From contig JACVTC010000207.1 of NCBI GenBank assembly GCA_016946835.1, forward strand, positions 65,001 through 127,000: DNA of 62,000 nt, written 5' to 3'. Source of the stretch: Neocallimastix lanati (nom. inval.). Lineage: Eukaryota > Neocallimastigomycota > Neocallimastigomycetes > Neocallimastigales > Neocallimastigaceae. The position numbers were made by a program, and so were the translations under genes. The notes beneath the pieces are model-generated. The model was given only the letters and a program-made list of their open reading frames with translations, made no database searches and was not told the origin of the DNA. Of this stretch, positions 22,346 through 31,747 are shown piece by piece; the first letter of the stretch is position 1; each line of letters opens with the position of its first letter.

Positions 22346-24560
22346 ATGCATCTTAAGTTTGAATTATATGACAATAAAGATTTAGAAAATAATTCTGTCT
22401 TAATATCAGAAATTCATGAATCAATGGATAATATTACTGCATATACATTGGAATCACAATTACCTTGTAAACAATGTAAGAAAATTATGGAATGTCTAGG
22501 ACATTTTGGAAGAATACCACTTTATCATAGAATTATACATCCATTATTTGCAAGTACCCTATGCAAAGAAATTACGCATATTTGCCTTGTATGTAATAAA
22601 TATAATAAATCAAATAATACGAAGTCCGTTTGTTGTAAAAAGCGAATAATTCCTGCTTCGTTTTCAATTCATAAGAAAAACGTAGCAAATAGTTCGGAAA
22701 TTAAATTAAGAAGTAAGAAAAAGAATGATAAGAAAACGTATTCAGAATATGGATTTTCTTTTAGGAATCAAAAATTAACGATTGATGAAATGTACGAGTT
22801 GATTTGTTCATCAGATTTTACGAATGATCCATCGATGCAAGAGAAAATGAAAAAGGCATTTATAAAGAATATCCCAGTATTACCAATTAATATGCGACCA
22901 TCTATAAAAGATTCTAATAATATTACTATTCATAATAATCTTACCAATTCTACATTAGATTTTTAGATTTGAATTATCAGTATCGAAATGAAAATTTTTA
23001 CATTATGCAATCGGCTTATGTCTTAAGAGCATTTAATATATTTCGAAAAATTCTAGGAATTCATGGTATAACCGATACGGCAGAAGATTCGGAAAAAATC
23101 TATATTAAACAAATGTTATCAGGAAAAACAGGAATTTTTAGGAGTATGTGTTTGGCAAAACGACAAAACTTTTGTCTTCGGAGTGTCATCGTACCAAATA
23201 TTGATACTCCACTGGATACGGTTTTAATTCCTAAGGAATTCACTGACCAACTGATTCCATTTGGACATAAACCTTATGATTATGTTATTATTAATCGACA
23301 ACTGACATTGCAAGCTACCTCGTTACTGGCAGTTCGTTCTTGTCCAAGTAATTGTCTTACCATTCAAATCAATCCGCTCGTTGCTAGTGTTTTCCAAGCC
23401 CACTTTGATGGGGATGAAATGAACATCTTCTGGCTTCCCGGAGATGAAGCTAAAAAAGAACTAAAAGAAAAATTGAACATTGCTAATAATATTCGTTCGT
23501 TTAAAAACGGTGCAATTATGATCAAGTTTATTCAGGATACCTTAACGGGAATCTATAATATGACAAGAGATAATGACATTGCCGATGCCGACATGATCAA
23601 AAAAGTTTGTAAAAAGCTGAAAATATCAAAACGCATATGGAATGATTTTAGTAAATACTATAATTCTAAAATAAAGCTTTTCATATCACAAAAAGAGAAA
23701 GACTTTGAATTTAAAGAGGGAGAAGGCTCTTTGAATGATCATTCCTTGGTAACTCATGAATATAAAGTAGAAATTCCATATGCACATTTGATATCTCTGT
23801 TACTTCCAAGAAATCTAACTATACCTTATGAAAATAAAGTATTAGTTCGCGAAGGAATTCTACTAGGTGTTATTAATGGCGATAATCAAAGTGCATTGCT
23901 TAACGGTATATACAATTATGGAAATAACTTTTATTTGAAATTTATGTGGGATGTTCAAAAAAATGGTGCACAAATATAACTTACTTCATTTAATTTCGTT
24001 TTCAATAGCCGATTGTATTCCTTCAAAAAAAAAAAGGATTCCGTTGAGGTTTTTATTAAAGATTTAAAAAATGAAGCCTATACAATTCGCAATGCCGATA
24101 TCGATTCGATCATTGTAAATAATCTTCAAAGTAATCACATCGAAAAAAGTATGAATGTGAAATCTTATGTTCGCTACAAAAATATAATCAAAAATTTAGA
24201 TAATAATTTAACTAATATCGTAAACAGTGGATCCAAAGGAAATAATGACAATATAATTCAAATTCCAATGTCGGATGGAGTTGTAACTCTCTTACCTAAC
24301 TGTTATATTTAGAATTCTTATTATAACGGTCTTTCGTCAAAGGAATTGTTTATTCATTCTAAATCTGGTAGACATGGTATTATTTCAACCTCTCTAAGTA
24401 CATCCTCGACTGGTTATTAAGATCTTGTATCTGATAAAGAAGGATTAATTCGCGATTATAAAGGTAAGGAAATATTTTATTATCCATTTGCAACAAATAC
24501 TCTAGAAATCGGCAATACTTTTCTGGAATACGCTTTTACTAATGCTTGTAAAAAAAATTA
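22346..24560 (+). pseudogene. Virus-like DNA-dependent RNA polymerase largest subunit (RPB1/beta'-like), broken
   Basis: 22346-22966 gives an N-terminal clamp zinc site (CKQCKKIMECLGHFG, then CLVCNKY and CC), typical of RPB1. After a one-base frameshift in a T-run near 22962, a single frame runs to about 24560 with only three in-frame stops (23977, 24310, 24418). It contains LSGKTGIFR and AKRQNF (the RPB1 clamp/switch region), NRQLTLQ, the active-site loop HFDGDEMN, and a bridge-helix/trigger-loop segment (YYNGLSSKELFIHS, GRHGIISTSLSTSSTGY). The first of the three metal-binding aspartates (DFDGD) is His. The downstream jaw and C-terminal parts are missing. It is very unlike a host Pol I/II/III subunit; compact size, divergence and neighbours point to a large DNA virus remnant. 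A linear-plasmid origin is a less likely alternative. Confidence 0.82.
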
Positions 24561-25569
24561 ATATTTCAAATTAATTTTATTTTTTAGAATTTATTTAATT
24601 TTTTAAAAAGTGCATTCTTTTAAAAACTAATTTAATTTACAAAAGTAATTATATTTAACATGTACCAAGAAAATAAAATATAAATAGAAAATGTAATGAT
24701 TTTTATGATAAATAATTATTGATAATTTTATTTTTAGGTAATTTCTCTAACTATGCTATATAAAATATTAAATGCTTATATAAATTATTATGACTAATAT
24801 AAACTTTATCATTTTTTGAAGTGATAATTTTATATTCATATTTTATATATATTATATATATAATTTAATATTATTATTAAATATTTCATATACAAATGTA
24901 TTTACAAATTTAGTTTATATCTACTTTTAAAAAATATATATATATTTATACAAATTAAATAATATAAAATAATTTTATTGTCATTTGCATAATTTAATTT
25001 AATTGACTAAAGTTTGAAAATGTACTATTACATAAATACAATATAAGAATAAATATAAATAGTTGGAATATACATTATATATTTATTTTACAATAAATAT
25101 TATATTATTTTCAAGAATTTTAGAAAACATAAAATTGAAATGCTTTAATAAATAATGATTAAGTATTAATATTACATGCAAATATAAATTATTAGAAAAA
25201 GTAATGTAAATTAATTAAATTATTATTTAAATTAATGATTATTAATGATTAAATTAATTATTAAATTTTAATTATATATAATTTAGTAATATAAATAAAT
25301 ACGTTTTAAATAAGGATTATAGTTATAAATTAATACGTTTAAATAAAAGAAATTATTAAAATAGATTAAATACTAATAATTTATAAATATAAAAGTATTA
25401 AACACAAATAATATTAAAATATAGTAGTATCCATTGCAAATAATATAAAAATATTTATAATATATAAAATATATATAATACACACAATATGGAATAATTT
25501 AATATTAATAATTTAAACGGAATTATATTATTTTTTATTTTTTATTCATTTTCAATAATTTTATATCTA
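24561..25569. other. AT-rich stretch within the virus-like cluster
   Basis: No ORF, RNA gene or repeat recognised. It is where the missing 3' part of the polymerase gene would be expected, but nothing similar can be read there. Confidence 0.5.
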
Positions 25570-25990
25570 TTTATTTCAATTTTCATTGACATTTGAATTG
25601 ATATAATTTTCGAATGTGAAAAACATAGTATTGTAATGAGAATCAATAATTTTATTGATTTGATTATTTACTACTACAGGATTATTTTCGCTGATATCAG
25701 TCTTACATTTACTAATATCGTTGACGTTGTAAGGAATACCATATTCAGCAAGGAAGGACTTTATCTTCTTAAAAATCGATTTTCCTTCGAGAGAAGCAAT
25801 AGATTTAAAAGCAATTTACACATAAAAGTCGGATTTCAAGCTTTCCCCATATTTATTCACTTCTACATAGTGAGTAGCCATAAATTAGCTTTCCTTTTTA
25901 TCCGAGGAGAGATATTGGATAACGAATATGCCAGCTCCAAAGCAACCAGAAAATTCAGTAAAAACAAAATATAAGAATTTATCGATCCTT
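25570..25990 (-). pseudogene. Unknown protein fragment in the virus-like cluster, with in-frame stops
   Basis: Reading the minus strand in one frame gives protein-like sequence with normal amino-acid diversity. It includes YFVFTEFSGCFGAGIFV, MATHYVEVNKYGESL, KKIKSFLAEYGIPYNV and FFTFENYINSNVNEN. Two TAA stops interrupt it and a TGA ends it near 25578. The overlapping plus-strand ORF at 25636-25974 looks like a shadow of it. No family recognised. The less extreme AT content and position between the polymerase and the zinc-motif gene suggest it belongs to the same inserted element. Confidence 0.5.
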
Positions 25991-26012
25991 TTTTATTCTT
26001 AATTTCTAAAAG

Positions 26013-26423
26013 TCATTGACTATTGTTACTATGATAATTTTGATTTTCAGAATTAACGAACCATTGATTTCCTAATGAAACTACTTTCGCAGTCACTTCA
26101 TAATTGAACCGTTTAGAAATTGTTTTTACATGCTCATCTAATGATAACTTCCCTTCTGAACGAATGTGAGTTCCACAATACATACGACCTGGAAGTGCTT
26201 TGTTACAACAATTTTCTTTATTTCTTTTTATCGCAATGCAGGTATCGTTGATTGAAAGATTAGCCATTTCTTCAGTTGGGGCTTGAACTTCAGCTTCAGT
26301 ATACAAATTATTTAATAAATTTTCCTTTGTAAGATTTAAATTGTAATTACTGTTAAAAGCTTATATTGCTTTTGAACATACTTCATTTAAAACTGTATTG
26401 TAATAGTTTGTTAAGTTCTCCAT
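26013..26423 (-). pseudogene. Small Cys/His-motif protein, virus-like, one in-frame stop
   Basis: ATG at 26423 opens a 136-codon frame, broken once by TAA near 26361. An intact 97-residue part begins at 26306. It has a compact zinc-like motif, CIAIKRNKENCCNKALPG then YCGTH, followed by a helical tail (LDEHVKTISKRFNYEV). The C...C...G..YCGTH pattern recurs in small proteins of nucleocytoplasmic large DNA viruses; that family link comes from memory of the motif only. It is divergently arranged with the ORF starting at 26441, leaving a 17-bp gap, a compact spacing unusual for this fungal genome. Confidence 0.55.
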
Positions 26424-26440
26424 TTTAACCGTTTTATTAA

Positions 26441-27131
26441 ATGTATTTCAACAAATTTTCTATTTGTATCAATCCAAAATTTCAACGCAAATTAACTTTA
26501 ATCGAAAATGAACGTAGTGTGGATATTTATTTGTATATGGCGTATAATCCTAAGGTTGAATGTGCAAATAAAATAAAGTACAGTATTGATTATGTCAAAT
26601 ACATTATTTGTGAGAGAAAATACAATGACGCCTTAAAATACAATCGAGCATTACAAAACGCTTCAATTGAGGCTTTGGTGACGAAAAAACCTGCGGAAGA
26701 TACTTCCATAGAAACTAGTAATGATAAAACTAGTAATGATGAAATTAATAATAATATTAATAATAACACAGCATCAGCTATTAGTTACTCTTCTATTTAC
26801 ATTAGAAATACGATGCTATGGATTATAGAAATTATCAATCAGTATTTTAAAGCAATACTTTATAGACAAATTCTACATTTCTACGTATGAGCTGATGGAA
26901 CAAATCCCTTCATTGAATGAATCAATGCTCCAGAGATTTATCGAAACTATTTCATGTAAAAGTATAATTATAGATAATAATATTAAAAAATATTCTACCG
27001 GATATACATACTTCGAAAATCTACCAAATTATCATTTATATTTAAATAATAGCATAACGGACAAAATTGGAAAAGGGGATAAAAAGGAAACCAAATTCAT
27101 TAAAAACAATATTAAAAGGTACTACTCTTAA
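26441..27131 (+). pseudogene. Unknown virus-like ORF with a frameshift
   Basis: The first part (26441-26890, 149 codons) starts MYFNKFSICINPKF and has an Asn/Thr/Ser-rich linker near residues 85-110. Near 26800-26890 the protein-like reading moves to another frame (FYISTYELMEQIPSLNES) and continues to 27131. A following Asn/Asp tandem tract (about 27150-27235) is read in yet another frame. No family recognised. Gene density, low-repeat composition and the short divergent spacing to the zinc-motif gene put it in the virus-like cluster. Confidence 0.45.
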
Positions 27132-27148
27132 CCGAAAAATTAGTATTA

Positions 27149-27640
27149 ATGCCCATATTAATAATGGAAATATTAATAATGACAATATTAATAATGACAA
27201 TACTAATGATGACAATACTAATAATGATGATTTTACCCAAACAGACACTACTCACTCCTAAGGAAATAATATTTAAAATTGAGAATATGCTCCAACAAAA
27301 GTCATTCAAACAATTTTTTGAAATAATTAATAAATACTCACATATACAAAAGTTAGATATTATAAAGTTTGCCATAATCAATAATTTGAATGAAATTAAA
27401 AATTTATTCTATCCCTATTGGAGAGAAGATGATGGGTTGATATATATTTCATATTTATCAGCAACGGAAAAAACATCCTATTCTAGTAATAAGAAAAAAG
27501 GTATAGATGATTTTTCTAAAGACATCATTTGTAGTGACCGTACGCTTAAGAAATGGAAAATAATGGAAAGTATTTCCAAAATGATGAAAGAGCATTACTA
27601 TAATGAGATTAATAAGCGTATTAACATACATACATCATAG
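27149..27640 (+). CDS. Unknown ORF in the virus-like cluster
   Basis: The open frame is 163 codons. The first 30 or so are a repeat artefact (Met/Ile/Leu read out of an AATATTAATAATGAC-type tandem tract), so the true protein probably starts near LLTPKEIIFKIE (about 27245) or is the tail of the preceding broken gene. The remainder is lysine- and isoleucine-rich, predicted mostly helical, with FYPYWREDDGLIYISYL and DIICSDRTLKKWKIM. No domain recognised. Confidence 0.4.
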   Translation: MPILIMEILIMTILIMTILMMTILIMMILPKQTLLTPKEIIFKIENMLQQKSFKQFFEIINKYSHIQKLDIIKFAIINNLNEIKNLFYPYWREDDGLIYISYLSATEKTSYSSNKKKGIDDFSKDIICSDRTLKKWKIMESISKMMKEHYYNEINKRINIHTS

Positions 27641-27679
27641 ATACGTATACGCAAGTTGTAATGATTTTACTCTTCGATA

Positions 27680-27967
27680 TTGCGAATTGACAAATCAAAG
27701 ACCAAAAATACCAAGAAAGTTAATCATCGAAATATTAAACGTGGTCGTGCTGTAAAAAATTTTTATAAAAAACATGTGGTTTTACAAAATATAATATTTT
27801 CTATTTGCTATGATAATATTGAAGCATTTTTAACATCTCCTAAAAATTATTGCGAAATAAAAGCATCTGATTTAAAAAATCTTGTAAAAATAAATAAAAA
27901 TAACCATAATTCAAAAATAAGAAACTTTTATTACCAAATGATATATAATTATTCTAAATTTATTTAA
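27680..27967 (+). CDS. Short basic ORF at the end of the virus-like cluster
   Basis: The frame is open for 95 codons with no ATG at its start (first codon TTG). It begins very basic (KSKTKNTKKVNHRNIKRGR) and continues with a hydrophobic/helical part (VVLQNIIFSICYDNIEAFL). It may be the 3' end of a gene whose beginning is lost, or chance. It borders the dispersed repeat at 27990. Confidence 0.3.
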   Translation: MRIDKSKTKNTKKVNHRNIKRGRAVKNFYKKHVVLQNIIFSICYDNIEAFLTSPKNYCEIKASDLKNLVKINKNNHNSKIRNFYYQMIYNYSKFI

Positions 27968-27989
27968 TATTTAAGCCATAATAATGTTA

Positions 27990-28740
27990 TAAATATATTA
28001 ATAGTAAATAATAGGAGGAACATATAATAATTATTAATATATAATTTATTATGGTCTAACAAAATAAATTGGATTAAGATTAGTAGCAACATTGAAAATG
28101 TTATTTAATATATAATAATAATAATAATATATATTACAATACATTCAATATATTAAAATAAGTCTTTAAGTTTACGAATAGGAAGGGTATTATATAATTC
28201 ATTTCTTAATATTAATATAGTGAATCAGAATTAAGTATTAAAAATAAGATTTTTTAGGAATTTAAAAAATTTATTGAAAATTAAATCCCCAATTTAATTA
28301 TTAATTTTTTTTTTATAGTTGCAATTATTTGGAGCTTTAACTTAATGTAATTTTTATTATTATCATTATTATTTTTTTTTTCATTTATTAATTACATATA
28401 TATATATTTTTTTTTTAAAAAAAAAAAAAACAAAATTATCAATAAAAAAAAAATTTTTTTTTTCCAAATTGAAAATAATAAATTTTTAAAATAGTACAGT
28501 GAAATAAAAGTAATTTTCAAGGTAAAATGTATAAATAATTTCGGAAAAAAATCCGCAATCCATAATATTGAAAATCAAGATTTAGGTTTTAATGAGTCAT
28601 CTAATTACAAATTGTTGAAATTTTTCAATTTAGTTTTTTTTTAAGGAAGAGTATTCACTTCTTTTTCTTAATTCTTCTCTACACTTATATACTTTGCTAT
28701 TAAAAGTAATTAAAATTTCAAATATAAATAATTATTGATA
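27990..28740 (+). repeat. Dispersed repeat of about 0.75 kb, copy B
   Basis: Collinear, diverged copy of 11205-11915, with the same order of landmarks (ATAGGAGGAA, TATGGTCTAACAAAATAA, GATTTAGGTTTTAAT, GGAAGAGTATTCA). Non-coding. It directly bounds the virus-like cluster on its right. Confidence 0.75.
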
Positions 28741-29322
28741 TCTTAATTATATTCTTTTAATTTTTTTTTTATAAAATAAAAATTATTATTTGTTAATATA
28801 TAATACTATTTAAAAAATAAATATTACATATTTTAGTATATATATAATATATTTTTTAATTTTATGTAATTAAATTTTTTTTTTTTTTTTTTAATTTTAA
28901 AAAGCAATTTAATATTACAAAAATACTAAAAAATATTAAAAATTTAAAATATTATTTTTAATTTACTTAATTATTTAATATTTTAATTTGATATGTTTAA
29001 AATATTTCTTTTAGATATATTCTTATAATAATAATAAATAATAACTTTTTTTTTTTTTGAATATATATTATCTAGATAATTAAAACATAAATGAAATAGC
29101 AGTATTTATTATACTAGATAATATTGAAATTTTAATGAAATAAATTTATTAAATTATGATATTAAACATCCTAATAATTAATAATAAATTAATTTTTAAA
29201 ATGTTTTTTTTTATTTTTTATTATTAAAAAAAAAAAAAAAATAAAAATTATTTCAAATAATTTACAATGACTAAGTAGTATTTACATTATATGTGTAACT
29301 TTTAATTATAACATTATTAATT
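28741..29322. other. AT-rich spacer
   Basis: Homopolymer-rich AT sequence; no gene or repeat copy recognised. Confidence 0.5.
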
Positions 29323-30706
29323 AATGTTAATGCGGATATAATTTACCATTATGATGCGGACTGGATGAATTTTATTAGTAACAATACAAAAATTAATAAA
29401 ATTAATATTCCAGGTACTCATGATATACTGAAACATATAATATAGATCGTTTTGTATTTGATTCTAAGGTTCCATTTTTAGGATCAGTTCTCCATAAATA
29501 TCTGACTAGAAAAAATTCAAAGATTTAAATATTCCAGAACAATTAGAAAGTGGAATTAGATATTTAGATAAAAGATTAGGAATAAACGAAAAAAACCTGA
29601 CAAATAATATTTTACTCATGGACCGTTGCCATGTTTAGAACAAGATGATACACTGACAAGTGATTACACAAAAGATTATAATGATTATAAAGAATATAAA
29701 AATTACTCATCTTTATTTTGAAAAAAATTATTAAATACGGTATTGATTTTAAGAGAAAATGTAGATCAGAAACCATTATTATTCATTTAAAGAAAAAATA
29801 TATTGATATAAAGGTTAATACTAGCGATGAAAAGAAAAAAAAAGAACAAATCATAAATGAAAAAATATCTATTTCAATTGAAGAAGTTTGTAATTCAATA
29901 CTAAAGAAAAGATATATTATAAAGATTATATTTATATTTCAAAAAAAAAAAAGATGATGATGATGATTATTCTAATAAAAATATACCAACTCTTGGTGAA
30001 TTAAAGGGGTAAGATAGTTTTCTTTTCAAGAACTGACCTTAAATATAAAACAGACAAAATCCATAGGATTTTTAAGAGACTTAGATGGAAAAGAAGGGAG
30101 AGATCGAGAAAACTGCACTTGTCCAATTGGATTTTGTGATGTTATTAATACTAAACCTGAATGTAATCCAGTAGAAATAAACAGTTTTCGTTATCAAGAT
30201 AATTATAAACTTACTGCTGATAATAAATGGCAAATTGTATTATATATGATAGCAGATAGAAGTAGCAAATTTAATAAAAAAAAAAAAAAAGTAAAGATAC
30301 TCATACTCTTAATAATTTTATGACTATAGCATTTAATTCTAATTTTTTTTTTATCGTTATCTCCTTATTCAGGTTATACCCTATTAGAACAAGAAAATAA
30401 TATAAAAACAGCATTAACTTGAATACTTGATGGTATATCGCTCACCTCCTAATGAATGGTTTATTTTTAGATTATCCATCTCAACAAAATATAGGTGCAA
30501 TTTATAATAGTAATTTCAAAGATGATGATAGTTGATGGTTTTGATTTAAATGAGCATATACAAAAAGCTAATAATAAAATGCCAATGGATGGTGTTTCTC
30601 CTTCAGTATATATTTCATATTTATTTAGAGATTTTAATAAAAGTGTAGTTGAGAAATTAGAAGAAGGTGTCGATTATGTTACTGAAAAGATTGAGGATTG
30701 GTGTTG
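29323..30706 (+). pseudogene. PI-PLC X-domain-like phosphodiesterase, heavily decayed
   Basis: Read across frames, the plus strand gives the order expected of a phosphatidylinositol-specific phospholipase C X domain. The order is DWMNFISN then NIPGTHDI with the catalytic-type His (about 29360-29430), and EQLESGIRYLDKRLG (about 29537-29580). Then come FRYQDNYKLTADNKWQIV (about 30188-30235), GYTLLEQE, LDYPSQQNIGAIYNSNF (about 30465-30525) and a C-terminal tail (30560-30706). Many stops, frameshifts and poly-A expansions break it, and no signal peptide is seen. Such enzymes cleave phosphoinositides or GPI anchors. This copy is dead. Confidence 0.72.
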
Positions 30707-30937
30707 ATTATAATTGGTGATAAAATTGAAGAAGGATTGAATTATATATAGATGATAAACTTGAAGATGGATGGAATTGGCTTTTTTGGTGATGATAATA
30801 TTAGTAAGGATTTAAGACGAAGAGATTCTAATAAAATATTTAATAATATAATATGTCTTCAACGTAAAATATTTGTGACAATTTCATGTCATTATTTAAT
30901 TATAATTAATTTTATGATAAATTAATCAATTTTTGAT

Positions 30938-31724
30938 GGTATGGTTCATATAATTTTAGGAATATAATAATAATTAACACAAATAATAAAATTACAATAA
31001 AAAAAATAATTTGTTTTAAAATCAATATTTATTTATTTAAATTTATAAAAGAAAAATAATAATATAATTATTTATTTAATAAAAAGAAAGTTATTGATTA
31101 TATTTTATTTCACTAAAAATTACATGTATTTATATTTTTTTATCAAATAAAAATTTGTAAAGCCTAACTATTTCTTAATAAACTAATTACTAATTATTTT
31201 AATAAATAAAACATTTAAATTGAAATTGAATTATTATTTTAGTTAATAATATTATTGTTATAAATAGTAGTTATATATTATTGAATTATTAATTATTTAA
31301 TAATAGTTTAATACTAATATATATAAAATAAAAATAAAAAAGATTATACAGAATATTTTATTGTGGTTTAGTTAAATTTAGTAATTAAAAATAAATTTAA
31401 ATTGATAACGAAAATTTTAATAACTAATTAAATAAATTTAATTATTTTCAATATAACATAATACAAAAGAAATATAATATTAATATATTAAGTGGGCAAG
31501 GACAATATTCTTGGCTAAAGATTTTTAATACATTATAATGGAATCGGATCGATAATTCAAAAAGGAATTATAAGTTAATTAGTGATTTATTAACTTAAGA
31601 TTACTATTTAGTAATATTTGAAGAATATTGGAAAGTTCCAATTATATAGAATAGAATAATCTATAAGGTTAGAATAATTTATATTATTCTAGCACAATTA
31701 GTATTATTTGTTCATTCTGTATTA
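30938..31724 (-). repeat. 3' LTR of the minus-strand Gypsy element
   Basis: 787 bp, matching 37158-37944 with about fifteen small differences. On the minus strand it starts TAATACAGAATG and ends ACCATACC. The ends lack TG...CA; boundaries rest on equal length and the TTGAT duplication, and could be a few bases off. Confidence 0.85.
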
Positions 31725-31739
31725 AGATGCCCCCGCTAA
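31725..31739 (-). other. Polypurine tract of the minus-strand Gypsy element
   Basis: The minus strand reads TTAGCGGGGGCATCT directly before the 3' LTR. A G-run in an AT-rich element at this position is the expected plus-strand primer. Confidence 0.7.
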
Positions 31740-31747
31740 GACTCAAG

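Noticed and set aside
17255-24560. Alternative genetic code with TAA/TAG as Gln
   Set aside because: Intact long ORFs here (3716-7729, 35749-31748, 13995-14666, both ankyrin genes) end normally at TAA/TAG, and internal TAA/TAG occur only in genes with other signs of decay.
25636-25974. Plus-strand ORF of 112 codons
   Set aside because: The opposite strand gives a more protein-like frame; treated as a shadow.
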